Assembly (NCBI GenBank): GCA_002430545.1
Contig: DJCM01000010.1
Coordinates: 2,539-25,081, forward strand
Direction: 5' to 3'
Length of the DNA stretch: 22,543 bases
Source of the DNA: Flavobacteriaceae bacterium UBA5950
GTDB taxonomy: Bacteria; Bacteroidota; Bacteroidia; Flavobacteriales; Flavobacteriaceae
The number at the start of each line of letters is the position of its first letter. Position 1 is the first letter of the stretch. Positions 7,635 through 15,905 of the stretch are shown one piece after another. A program made the position numbers and the translations under genes. The notes beneath the pieces are model-generated. The model did not search any database. It was not told where the DNA came from and saw nothing but the letters and a program-made list of their open reading frames with translations.

Positions 7635-8765
7635 ATGCGCACAATCGCTCCATTCCTCGCAATACTCTTTCTTAGCATTAGCTGTTCGGAAACAACAGAA
7701 TATACCTTAAATGGGACAATAGATCTTGAAGATGGTCAAAACGTTCTTCTTTTAGGTGTTGACGAACAATCTCAACTGATGCCAATCGACACAGTCCAAA
7801 TCGAGGCTGGAACGTTTAGTCTCTCTGGCTCATCCAAATACCCTGAAATGCACTATCTCAATTTTGAGGGAGTACGCAGTCTTCTTCCTGTTGTCATCGA
7901 AGCAGGCACAATCACTGTTGAAGCAAAGAAGGACAGCATTCAAAAAGCGAGTATAAAAGGTACCAAATCAAATCAAGATGTTTCTCGTTTCTTAGAAGAA
8001 GTGAGAACATTTAATCAAGTATTACAAGAGATTTCTTTTGAACTGCGCAATGCGATGTTGAGTAAAGACAGTTTGAATGTTTCAGACTTACAGGAGCAGT
8101 ATGACGATATCGTAGTCAAAATCACAGATTTTGAAATTAATTTTATCAAAGACAATCCTGACTCATATGTTTCATCCTTAATTTTAGAACAGCGGGTTAC
8201 TTCAGGTCAAATCGACACAACTGAGGCACAAGATTTATTTGATCAGCTCGACAGTAGAATCCAAATGACAAAGTCTGCTCAAAACATACTTGAGTTGCTG
8301 CGACAAAAAAAATCGCAAGACGAGGCAAATAAGGAAATTCCAGGGGTTGGTGATGTTGCCCCTGATTTTGAAGCGCCTAGCCCTAATGGCGAATTGGTTT
8401 CACTGAATCAAGCCAAAGGAAAATTTACAGTCATTGACTTTTGGGCGTCTTGGTGTAAACCATGTCGCAACCAAAGCCCTGCGCTAGTAGAGCTTTACAA
8501 TACTTACAAAAGCCATGATGTGAACATTGTTAGTGTTTCGCTTGATCGAAGTAGCAAGCGTTGGTTAGATGCGATTGAGGATGATGGTTTGAATTGGACA
8601 CATGTCTCAAACTTAAAACATTGGCAAGACCCTATTGCCGAAGAATACAAAGTGCGTTCGATCCCTGAATTGTTTTTAATTGATGACAGTGGAACTGTTC
8701 TTGCGCGTAGTCACGATTTGGCGTCGATCAAGAGTATTCTTAAAAACGCTAATGCAAACCTATAG
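7635..8765 (+). CDS. DUF4369 and TlpA-like thioredoxin lipoprotein
   Basis: A 376-residue predicted lipoprotein. The N-terminus is a short signal peptide ending LSISC, so Cys17 would be acylated. Residues about 22-110 form a DUF4369-like beta domain (YTLNGTIDLEDGQNVLLLGV...), followed by a helical linker (about 115-230) and a thioredoxin domain from about 238. The active site is FWASWCKPCR with Cys274 and Cys277; the cis-proline follows in RSIPELFLID. This two-domain build is common in Bacteroidetes and resembles TlpA/ResA proteins that reduce disulfides outside the cytoplasm, for example in cytochrome c maturation, but no cyc genes are nearby and the partner is unknown. It ends 6 bases inside the convergent rhomboid gene. 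Confidence 0.9.
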   Translation: MRTIAPFLAILFLSISCSETTEYTLNGTIDLEDGQNVLLLGVDEQSQLMPIDTVQIEAGTFSLSGSSKYPEMHYLNFEGVRSLLPVVIEAGTITVEAKKDSIQKASIKGTKSNQDVSRFLEEVRTFNQVLQEISFELRNAMLSKDSLNVSDLQEQYDDIVVKITDFEINFIKDNPDSYVSSLILEQRVTSGQIDTTEAQDLFDQLDSRIQMTKSAQNILELLRQKKSQDEANKEIPGVGDVAPDFEAPSPNGELVSLNQAKGKFTVIDFWASWCKPCRNQSPALVELYNTYKSHDVNIVSVSLDRSSKRWLDAIEDDGLNWTHVSNLKHWQDPIAEEYKVRSIPELFLIDDSGTVLARSHDLASIKSILKNANANL

Positions 8766-9401
8766 ATGACCTCTGCTTTTCATCACGAGGTACAGCAATA
8801 AAGGAGCCATCATGAGTATTATAAGGTTCATTTGCATGTAGATAAGCGATGGATATATCAATAGAGTGATCACAAACCCTGCAACTGCACCTCCAAAATG
8901 AGCAGTATGCCCTATATTATCCCTTCTGCTTTTCATGCCAAATAATGTGTATAAAAGATATGAAATTCCAAAGATGTACCCTGGAATTGGGATCGGTAAA
9001 AACAGCAAAGCGAGCTCCATCTGTGGAAAAATAAGTATCGAAGAATACACAATTCCAGAAACTGCACCACTCGCTCCTACAGCTGTGTAATTGGGCTCAT
9101 TTTTGTGATTGAAATATGTAAAATAGTTTCCAGCCAACAAACTGGCGATGTAGATCAACAGAAACAAATAAACCCCTGTGATTTGGATAACAACATCCCC
9201 AAACATGTATAAAGCAAACATATTGAATATCAAGTGCGCTGTGTTGACATGCAAAAATCCAGAAGTCAACAAACGGAAATACTCATTTTTTTGAAGTTGT
9301 AAGACTGAAAACTTATAACGATCGAAAAATTGTACATCAGAAAAACCCTTGTTTGAGACAAAGATATTTGAAATGATGAGAAGCAACAGAGGCAATGACA
9401 T
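8760..9401 (-). CDS. Rhomboid-family intramembrane serine protease
   Basis: A 213-residue multi-helix membrane protein. The catalytic dyad is visible: Ser111 in AVGASGAVSG (GxSG motif) and His168 in the HTAHFGGAVAG helix, with a second His at 165. The upstream TSGFLHVNTAHLIFNMFAL segment is the conserved rhomboid helix-2 region with its HxxxxHLxxN pattern. Rhomboids cut transmembrane substrates within the membrane; the substrate cannot be told. An in-frame TTG reaches 9419, inside the palindromic promoter, so I chose the ATG at 9401, which begins MSLPLLLLIISN. It converges with the TlpA-like gene (6-base overlap) and diverges from the acyltransferase gene. Confidence 0.94.
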   Translation of the reverse strand: MSLPLLLLIISNIFVSNKGFSDVQFFDRYKFSVLQLQKNEYFRLLTSGFLHVNTAHLIFNMFALYMFGDVVIQITGVYLFLLIYIASLLAGNYFTYFNHKNEPNYTAVGASGAVSGIVYSSILIFPQMELALLFLPIPIPGYIFGISYLLYTLFGMKSRRDNIGHTAHFGGAVAGFVITLLIYPSLIYMQMNLIILMMAPLLLYLVMKSRGHL

Positions 9402-9416
9402 ATCAAAATTTGGTGC

Positions 9417-9432
9417 CAAATATATATATTTG
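9417..9432. promoter_or_regulatory. Palindromic two-way -7 promoter element
   Basis: CAAATATATATATTTG is a perfect 16-base palindrome. Each half reads TATATTTG on its own strand (plus 9425-9432, minus 9424-9417), an exact TAnnTTTG match both ways. It lies 15 bases before the rhomboid ATG and 31 bases before the acyltransferase ATG. TTTG at 9409-9412 is only 12 bases from the plus-strand element, too near for a normal -33 box. Confidence 0.5.
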
Positions 9433-9463
9433 TAATCTGAAAAATCATCATGCCCAGACTTTA

Positions 9464-10345
9464 ATGAATTTACTCATATACATCGTTTCGCTCCCTTTGA
9501 TCTACTTTATAGCGATACTACCCTTTCGTTTGTTGTATGTTTTTTCTGATGTCTTGTCATTTGTTCTTTATCGAATCATTGGCTATCGAAAAAAAGTGGT
9601 GCGTGATAACCTCATTCGAACTGGCTTTGGCGAAAATCAAACGCAATGCTTAGCAATCGAAAAAGCAGTTTATAAGCATTTTTGTGATTTATATCTTGAG
9701 ACATTTAAATCTCTTGTTTTGAGCAAACGTCAAATTCAAAGACGCTTTGTTGTGAAGAACTCATCCTTGTTACAAAATTATGCTTTGCAAGGTAAATCAG
9801 TCATAATGATGTGTGGACATTATGCAAGTTATGAGTGGCTTTTATCGATGGGATATTATTCCGATCACACTGCATATGGCATTTATGCACCTCTGACAAA
9901 TCCATATTTCGATAGGCTTGTCATCAGCGTTCGAAAGCGTTATGGTGCCTATTTGATTCCTCGTCGTGAAACAGTGAAGACAATCAAACATCATGCTGAA
10001 AACAATCATTTGGGATTGTATGGATTTGCGAGTGATCAGTCACCTCAAGTAAGGAAAAAGACCTATTTCCGCACGTTTTTTGGCACTGAAGTCCCTGTCT
10101 TTACAGGTGCTGAACGCATTGCAAAAGAACACGATATCCCTGTCTTAATGGCCAAAGTGCGACGCGTAAAAAGAGGGTTTTATGAAACTGAAATTACAGT
10201 GCTGGCCAATGAACCTAGAAAAACAGCAGAAAACCATATCACAGATAAGTTTACTGAGGAATTGGAATCCCTTATCAAAGAAGACCCAAGATATTATTTA
10301 TGGACGCACAATCGTTTTAAACGAATGCGTACTAAAAGCGCTTGA
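9464..10345 (+). CDS. LpxL/HtrB-family lysophospholipid/lipid A acyltransferase
   Basis: A 293-residue inner-membrane acyltransferase. An N-terminal membrane anchor (NLLIYIVSLPLIYFIAILPF) precedes the catalytic domain. GHYASYEW gives the HxxxxE dyad, His119 and Glu124. YGFASDQSPQ, the conserved (F/A)SDQSP loop, and the TGAERIAKEHDIPVL helix-strand complete the fold. LpxL/LpxM enzymes add the secondary acyl chains of lipid A; in Bacteroidetes, members of this family may instead act on aminolipids, so the acceptor is not assigned. The frame is open from an ATG at 9395, but that start would overlap the promoter and the rhomboid gene, and the anchor begins at ATG 9464, which I chose. Its last 14 bases overlap glmM on the other strand. 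Confidence 0.9.
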   Translation: MNLLIYIVSLPLIYFIAILPFRLLYVFSDVLSFVLYRIIGYRKKVVRDNLIRTGFGENQTQCLAIEKAVYKHFCDLYLETFKSLVLSKRQIQRRFVVKNSSLLQNYALQGKSVIMMCGHYASYEWLLSMGYYSDHTAYGIYAPLTNPYFDRLVISVRKRYGAYLIPRRETVKTIKHHAENNHLGLYGFASDQSPQVRKKTYFRTFFGTEVPVFTGAERIAKEHDIPVLMAKVRRVKRGFYETEITVLANEPRKTAENHITDKFTEELESLIKEDPRYYLWTHNRFKRMRTKSA

Positions 10346-11708
10346 CAATATCTTGAATCCCTTTAACCAATTCATCCAAACGCTGTTCGGTCTTCGCTTC
10401 AGCGTAAATGCGAATAATTGGTTCTGTATTCGATTTTCGAATGTGTACCCACCCATCTGAAAAATCAATTTTCACCCCATCAATACGTGTCACAGTATTA
10501 TCTGTGTATGAGCTTGCAATGGTGTTGAGCAGACTGTCAACATCGTGATTTGGAGTCAGATTGATTTTATCTTTTCTCATAAGCCAATTTGGGTATTGAC
10601 TTCGCAAAACAGAAACAGTACAATCCTGTTGACACAGATGCGAGAGGAATAATGCAACACCAACCAAAGCATCACGCCCATAATGAAGGTCAGGGTAAAT
10701 CACACCACCATTGCCTTCTCCCCCTATGACAGCATTGGTTTTTTTCATCAGTTCAACTACATGGGCTTCTCCTACAGCACTCGCAACATAATCTCCCCCA
10801 TACTGGCGAGTGACTTCAGCCAATGCACGAGTAGAAGACAAGTTGGACACTGTATTTCCAGGATGTTGACGTAATACATATTCTGCACAAGCCACTAGCG
10901 TATACTCTTCACCAAACAAAATCCCTTGCTCGTCCATAAAAGCCAATCGATCTACATCAGGATCAACAGCTATACCCAAATCTGCATGATGCCTCACCAC
11001 TGCTTGGGACAAATCTGTTAAGTGTTGTGCAAGAGGTTCGGGATTGTGTGGAAAGTCACCATTTGGCTCGCAATGAATGGGAACAACAGTCACACCCAAT
11101 GCCTCTAACAGCTTTGGTATGGCAATGCCCCCACTTGAATTAACGCCATCGACAACAGCTGTCAATCCACGTTTTTTAATCAATTCTACATCGACAAGTG
11201 GCAAGTCTAGTACTGCATTAATGTGGTGTTGAATTGCATCAGTCTCTATACATATCGCTCCCAATTCGTTGACTGTTGCAAACGCAACGGATGATAGGTT
11301 ATTACTTATCTTATTGATTTGCTCTCCATTTTCAGCATCAAGAAACTCCCCTTTTTCATTGAGAAGTTTTAAGGCATTCCACTCTTTGGGGTTATGACTG
11401 GCAGTGATTATGACACCTCCTTGCGCTTTATGTCGTACAACCTCCATTTCGACAGTTGGTGTGGTCGATAAACCCACATCAATCACATGGATTCCCAGTG
11501 AGATAAGTGTTTGCTGGACAAGTTCTTGGATCATTGCTCCCGAGGGTCGAGCATCACGACCAACCACGACTGTCCCTTTTTGATGTTTTTGTAATAACCA
11601 AGCACCATAGGCACTTGTAAATCGAATCACATCAACAGGAGTGAGGTTACTGCCCTCTTTTCCACCGATGGTTCCTCGAATGCCAGAAATTGAACTAATA
11701 AGTGTCAT
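10332..11708 (-). CDS. glmM: Phosphoglucosamine mutase (phosphohexomutase family)
   Basis: A 458-residue alpha-D-phosphohexomutase. Visible in order: SISGIRGTIGG at the start, TASHNP with the phosphorylated Ser104, the Mg2+ loop DPDVDR (Asp249, Asp251, Asp253), the sugar-ring loop GEGNGG, and a C-terminal phosphate-binding loop RKSNTEPIIRIY. The FGxSGIRG start and RxSNTEP loop favour phosphoglucosamine mutase, which makes GlcN-1-P for UDP-GlcNAc, peptidoglycan and LPS, over phosphomannomutase, though these are hard to separate by eye. The frame is open to a TTG-type start at 11744; I prefer the ATG at 11708, just before the conserved fold. It converges with the acyltransferase gene, overlapping by 14 bases. 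Confidence 0.9.
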   Translation of the reverse strand: MTLISSISGIRGTIGGKEGSNLTPVDVIRFTSAYGAWLLQKHQKGTVVVGRDARPSGAMIQELVQQTLISLGIHVIDVGLSTTPTVEMEVVRHKAQGGVIITASHNPKEWNALKLLNEKGEFLDAENGEQINKISNNLSSVAFATVNELGAICIETDAIQHHINAVLDLPLVDVELIKKRGLTAVVDGVNSSGGIAIPKLLEALGVTVVPIHCEPNGDFPHNPEPLAQHLTDLSQAVVRHHADLGIAVDPDVDRLAFMDEQGILFGEEYTLVACAEYVLRQHPGNTVSNLSSTRALAEVTRQYGGDYVASAVGEAHVVELMKKTNAVIGGEGNGGVIYPDLHYGRDALVGVALFLSHLCQQDCTVSVLRSQYPNWLMRKDKINLTPNHDVDSLLNTIASSYTDNTVTRIDGVKIDFSDGWVHIRKSNTEPIIRIYAEAKTEQRLDELVKGIQDIVKRF

Positions 11709-11714
11709 TTTATG

Positions 11715-11722
11715 CAAAGATA
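11715..11722 (-). promoter_or_regulatory. Candidate -7 promoter element of glmM
   Basis: The minus strand reads TATCTTTG, an exact TAnnTTTG match, with GTTG 16 bases upstream (11739-11742), near the 17-23 spacing of flavobacterial promoters. Only six bases separate it from the chosen ATG, so the message would be nearly leaderless. Confidence 0.45.
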
Positions 11723-11747
11723 ATAAAGATTGTATCCCCAACATTCA

Positions 11748-11755
11748 TATTTTTG
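11748..11755 (+). promoter_or_regulatory. Candidate -7 promoter element of the acpH-like gene
   Basis: TATTTTTG is an exact TAnnTTTG match ending four bases before the ATG at 11760. A transcript starting at the usual distance would begin at or next to the start codon, giving a leaderless message. TTG boxes upstream are not at clear spacing. Confidence 0.4.
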
Positions 11756-11759
11756 AGAG

Positions 11760-12338
11760 ATGAATTACCTAGGTCATATGATTCTTTCGGGAGAGGATAA
11801 ACACATTCTTTTAGGTAATTTTATTGGGGATCATATCATCAATAAAACCCTGCATCACTACAGCCTGCCTGTACAAGAGGGCATTCATCTTCACAGAGCG
11901 ATAGATTTATACACTGATAGTCATCCCAAAAGTCGCGTATTGCGTGCTGTTTTATTCGATCAGTATCGACATCGATCTCGTGTGATTTTAGACTTGTTTT
12001 ACGATCATTTTTTGGCTGCTCATTTCGAGCAGTTTCATCCCCTACCACTGCCTGTGTATGTGCAAAAGGTTTATGATGCGCTTCAGCTACAATTAGTCCG
12101 TATGCCTACAAGTGCGAAGCAGTATTTTTTGGAGATGAAAAAATATGGTTGGCTTGAGGGTTATGCAAGTACTGAGGGCATTCGATTGGTTTTAAATCAA
12201 ATGTCAAAACGAAAAAACATATGCCCAATGGGAAATGCTGTTGATCTATTGAATGATGACTACACCTATTTCAGAGATACTACCCTTGATTTTTTGGAAG
12301 ATGTGATTGATCATTTCGATCTTGATAAATCAAACTAA
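11760..12338 (+). CDS. ACP phosphodiesterase (AcpH/DUF479 family)
   Basis: A 192-residue member of the HD-like AcpH family, which removes the 4'-phosphopantetheine arm from holo-acyl carrier protein. The family pattern is clear: MNYLGHMIL at the start with His6, GNFIGDHI with Asp24, GIHLHRAIDLYTDSHP (the HRxIDxxTDxHP metal-site helix) and DLFYDHFLA further on. Length fits E. coli AcpH (193). It is divergent from glmM across 51 bases. The sequence after about residue 125 (EGYASTEGIRLVLNQMSKR) also matches the family. Substrate is inferred from the family; the gene lies apart from fatty-acid synthesis genes. Confidence 0.88.
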   Translation: MNYLGHMILSGEDKHILLGNFIGDHIINKTLHHYSLPVQEGIHLHRAIDLYTDSHPKSRVLRAVLFDQYRHRSRVILDLFYDHFLAAHFEQFHPLPLPVYVQKVYDALQLQLVRMPTSAKQYFLEMKKYGWLEGYASTEGIRLVLNQMSKRKNICPMGNAVDLLNDDYTYFRDTTLDFLEDVIDHFDLDKSN

Positions 12339-12385
12339 AACTCTTTCAAAATTTTATTTAATTAAAGTATCTTGCGTGTTTGCGC

Positions 12386-15214
12386 ATGGAAGAAAAAATT
12401 GTAGTTAAGGGCGGTCGAGAACACAATCTTAAAAACATTGATGTATCTATTCCTCGTAACGCGCTCACTGTCATCACAGGATTGTCGGGAAGTGGGAAAT
12501 CATCCCTTGCTTTTGACACCCTGCATGCAGAGGGTCAACGAAGATATATCGAAACGTTTAGTGCTTACGCACGTCAATTTATTGGGGGTATGGATCGTCC
12601 AGATGTCGACAAGGTTGATGGCTTGTCGCCAGTGGTTGCCATCGAGCAAAAAACAACGAGTAAGAGTCCTAGATCAACTGTTGGTACGATTACTGAGTTG
12701 TATGATTTTTTCCGATTGCTCTATGCCAGAGCTGCAAATGCCTACAGCAGTGCCACGCAAGAATTGATGGTTCAATACAGTGATGACGAGATTGTTTCTC
12801 TTATTCACAACGACTTCAACAATCACAAAGTGATTTTGTTGGCACCTGTCGTTCGCTCACGTAAAGGTCATTATCGAGAATTGTTTTCGAATATCTTAAA
12901 GCAAGGCTTCACTAGAGTCCGAGTGGATGGTGAATTTGTCGATCTAAAACCAGGATACAAAGTCGATCGTTATAAGCTACATGACATCGAAATTGTCATT
13001 GATCGTTTACTCATCGATCGAAGTAAAAAAAGCTCACAGAAACAGCTCAAAGAAAGTCTACAAACTGCCATGTATCATGGAAAAAATACTGTGATTTTAT
13101 GGTATCAGAGCAGTGAAGAAAGTCGTTTTTTTAGTCGCAACCTGATGTGTCCCACAACTGGCATTGCCTATCCCACCCCTGAGCCAAACAGCTTTTCATT
13201 CAATTCTCCAAAGGGAATGTGTCAAGACTGTAGTGGCATTGGCATCAAGCATGAAGTCAATCTAGACAAAGTCATACCTGATGATTCTGTTTCCATACAT
13301 GCAGGTGGAATCAAGCCTGCTGGTAGTTTCAAAAACAATTGGACGTTCAAACAGTTTGAAAGCATTGCACAGCGTTATAAATTCTCTTTAAAAGACCCCA
13401 TTCAATCCATTTCAAAGCAAGTACTTGATGTAATACTGCATGGGGGAAATGAACGCTTTTCTGTCGCCTCCAAAACACTTGGGTTAACTCGTGAATACAC
13501 GATTGATTATGACGGAATCGTTCCCTTCATTGAAGCTCAATTTAAAGATGCAAACACCTCTTCCCTCAAAAGATGGGCAAAATCATTTATGGATGAAATC
13601 GAATGTCCAACTTGTCATGGTTCGCGCCTTAACGAAGCAGCAATGTGCTTTAGGTTGGCTGACAAAAACATCTCTGAGATTTCTTCGATGGATTTGATTG
13701 AACTTGCACATTGGGTCAACCATGTTGATGAAAAACTATCTGAAAAACAGAAAGCAATTGCTGCTGAAGTCATCAAGGAAATTCAAAAAAGAATCCAGTT
13801 TCTTTTAGATGTTGGGCTTGATTATTTGACACTTCATCGAAGTTCAAAGTCACTTTCAGGTGGTGAAGCGCAACGCATTCGTTTGGCAACGCAGATCGGC
13901 TCACAACTCACAGGAGTGTTATACATCCTCGATGAACCCAGTATTGGTTTACATCAAAGGGATAATGATCGACTGATCGATTCTTTGATTTCATTGCGAG
14001 ATATCGGAAATACTGTCATTGTTGTCGAGCATGATAAAGAGATGATGGAGCGTGCTGATCATTTAATTGATTTGGGTCCCAAAGCAGGAAGAAATGGAGG
14101 TGAGATTATTGCGCAAGGAACCCCAAAAAAGGTGAAGCAATTGAATACAATGACATCTGCTTTTCTAAATGGAAAGGAAGAGATCAGTATACCAAAAAAG
14201 CGAAGGAAAGGGAATGGCAAGTCATTAAAGCTAACCAAATGTCAAGGTCATAACCTTAAGAATATCAGTGTTTCATTTCCATTGGCTTCAATGATTGGCA
14301 TTACTGGTGTTTCTGGGAGTGGAAAATCGACTTTGATCAATGAAACGCTTTACCCCATTTTAAACAAGTATTTCTTTAATGGGGTTAAAGAACCTCTACC
14401 CTATGGAAAGATTACTGGACTTGAACATATTGATAAGGTGATCGATATTAATCAAACCCCTATTGGTAGAACTCCAAGGAGTAATCCAGCAACATATACA
14501 GGGGTGTTTAGTGAGATCAGGAGTTTGTTTACAAAAACCCCTGAAGCGCAGATTAGAGGGTATAAACCAGGAAGGTTTAGTTTTAACGTTGTAGGTGGTC
14601 GCTGTGAAACTTGTCAGGGAGCTGGTCTCAAAACCATCGTGATGAATTTTCTTCCCGATGTTTATGTTCCATGTGATGACTGCCATGGAAAAAGATTCAA
14701 CAGAGAGACACTTGAAGTGAGGTATCGAAACAAAACCGTCAACGACGTACTGAACATGACAATTAATGAGGCTTGTTTGTTTTTTGAATCTATTCCAAAA
14801 ATATACAGAAAGCTCAAAACGATAAAAGATGTAGGGCTTGGCTATATCAGTTTGGGACAACAATCCACTACCCTCTCGGGTGGTGAAGCTCAACGCATCA
14901 AACTCGCTTCTGAACTATCAAAAAAGGATACTGGCAAAACATTTTATATTTTAGATGAGCCAACAACAGGTTTGCACTTTTATGATATTCGAGTGTTGCT
15001 CGAAGTGCTTCAGAAACTCGTTGAAAAAGGCAATACTGTTGTAGTGATTGAACATAACATAGATGTGATTAAAACCATGGATTACATCATCGACATAGGC
15101 CCCGAAGGAGGGTCAAAAGGGGGTGAAATTGTTTGTGCAGGGACACCTGAAAAAGTTTCATCATCTACTGTCTCTCACACAGCAAAATATTTGAAACAAG
15201 AATTAAATCAATAG
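12386..15214 (+). CDS. uvrA: Excinuclease ABC subunit A
   Basis: A 942-residue UvrA, the dimeric damage-recognition ATPase of nucleotide excision repair. Two ABC modules are complete: Walker A GLSGSGKS at 32-39 and GVSGSGKS at 641-648, signature LSGGEAQRI in both halves, and Walker B ILDEPSIGLH and ILDEPTTGLH. The second zinc module is intact (Cys740, Cys743, Cys763, Cys766). The first reads CPTT at 255-258 with CQDC at 279-282, so the second ligand is Thr258, not Cys. From memory, other Bacteroidetes UvrA proteins share CPTTG. I chose ATG 12386 over the TTG two codons upstream. It begins a run of three tightly packed genes (gaps of 2 bases). Confidence 0.97.
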   Translation: MEEKIVVKGGREHNLKNIDVSIPRNALTVITGLSGSGKSSLAFDTLHAEGQRRYIETFSAYARQFIGGMDRPDVDKVDGLSPVVAIEQKTTSKSPRSTVGTITELYDFFRLLYARAANAYSSATQELMVQYSDDEIVSLIHNDFNNHKVILLAPVVRSRKGHYRELFSNILKQGFTRVRVDGEFVDLKPGYKVDRYKLHDIEIVIDRLLIDRSKKSSQKQLKESLQTAMYHGKNTVILWYQSSEESRFFSRNLMCPTTGIAYPTPEPNSFSFNSPKGMCQDCSGIGIKHEVNLDKVIPDDSVSIHAGGIKPAGSFKNNWTFKQFESIAQRYKFSLKDPIQSISKQVLDVILHGGNERFSVASKTLGLTREYTIDYDGIVPFIEAQFKDANTSSLKRWAKSFMDEIECPTCHGSRLNEAAMCFRLADKNISEISSMDLIELAHWVNHVDEKLSEKQKAIAAEVIKEIQKRIQFLLDVGLDYLTLHRSSKSLSGGEAQRIRLATQIGSQLTGVLYILDEPSIGLHQRDNDRLIDSLISLRDIGNTVIVVEHDKEMMERADHLIDLGPKAGRNGGEIIAQGTPKKVKQLNTMTSAFLNGKEEISIPKKRRKGNGKSLKLTKCQGHNLKNISVSFPLASMIGITGVSGSGKSTLINETLYPILNKYFFNGVKEPLPYGKITGLEHIDKVIDINQTPIGRTPRSNPATYTGVFSEIRSLFTKTPEAQIRGYKPGRFSFNVVGGRCETCQGAGLKTIVMNFLPDVYVPCDDCHGKRFNRETLEVRYRNKTVNDVLNMTINEACLFFESIPKIYRKLKTIKDVGLGYISLGQQSTTLSGGEAQRIKLASELSKKDTGKTFYILDEPTTGLHFYDIRVLLEVLQKLVEKGNTVVVIEHNIDVIKTMDYIIDIGPEGGSKGGEIVCAGTPEKVSSSTVSHTAKYLKQELNQ

Positions 15215-15216
15215 TG

Positions 15217-15903
15217 ATGGATAAAAATTATGCAACAGGTTGGAACGAATTAAAAACCAAAAACTCATGGATGCTTTTCAAAATCATGGGAGAATTTGTT
15301 GAGGGATTCGAAAAAATGGGTCTTCATAATCCATGTATCTCTATTTTTGGATCGGCCCGAACAGCTAGCAATGATGCTGATTATCAATTGGCGAGTGAAA
15401 TTGCCCAACGAATAGTCAAGCTAGGTTTTGGTGTCATTACAGGCGGAGGACCAGGGATTATGGAAGCTGCAAATAAAGGCGCGCAAGAAGCAGGAGGTGC
15501 CTCTGTAGGGCTAACAATTGATCTGCCTTTTGAGGAAAAACACAATAATTATATCGACAATGATCGATTGATCAACTTCGACTATTTCTTTGTTCGCAAA
15601 GTGATGTTTGTGAAATATGCGCAGGCATTTGTTGTCTTGCCAGGTGGTTTTGGCACTCTTGATGAGTTGATGGAAGCAATCACACTGATTCAAACCTCCA
15701 AAATCAAAAAAATACCAATTATTCTTGTTGGAACATCATTTTGGAGTGGGCTTATCGATTGGTTGAAGCAAACACTTTTAGAAAAAAATAAAACGATTGG
15801 TAAGGCTGATTTTGACATCTTTAGTTGTGTTGACACTGCAGATGAAGTCGTTGATCTTCTTAAAAAATATTATTCTGACAAAGACACTGGCCCAAATTTT
15901 TAA
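15217..15903 (+). CDS. LOG-family (TIGR00730) nucleotide ribohydrolase-like protein
   Basis: A 228-residue Rossmann-fold protein of the LOG family. The two hallmark motifs are TGGGPGIMEAANKGA (Gly76-Gly80) and PGGFGTLDE at 142-150 (PGGxGTxxE), with the conserved Arg in YFFVRKVMF between them. Characterised relatives release nucleobases from nucleoside monophosphates (plant LOG, bacterial PpnN), so a nucleotide 5'-monophosphate nucleosidase role is inferred; the name lysine decarboxylase in old annotations is not supported. The frame is open from GTG at 15214, overlapping the uvrA stop, but ATG 15217 is the better start. The gene follows uvrA by 2 bases and precedes the beta-barrel fusion by 2 bases. 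Confidence 0.92.
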   Translation: MDKNYATGWNELKTKNSWMLFKIMGEFVEGFEKMGLHNPCISIFGSARTASNDADYQLASEIAQRIVKLGFGVITGGGPGIMEAANKGAQEAGGASVGLTIDLPFEEKHNNYIDNDRLINFDYFFVRKVMFVKYAQAFVVLPGGFGTLDELMEAITLIQTSKIKKIPIILVGTSFWSGLIDWLKQTLLEKNKTIGKADFDIFSCVDTADEVVDLLKKYYSDKDTGPNF

Positions 15904-15905
15904 AC

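Noticed and set aside
9395..9463. Upstream ATG at 9395 as start of the acyltransferase
   Set aside because: It would overlap the rhomboid start and the palindromic promoter and add residues without a membrane anchor pattern; the anchor begins at ATG 9464.
14396..14893. 165-residue open frame on the minus strand inside uvrA
   Set aside because: No start signal, no recognisable motifs and composition follows the antisense of a conserved zinc and ATPase region; a shadow frame.
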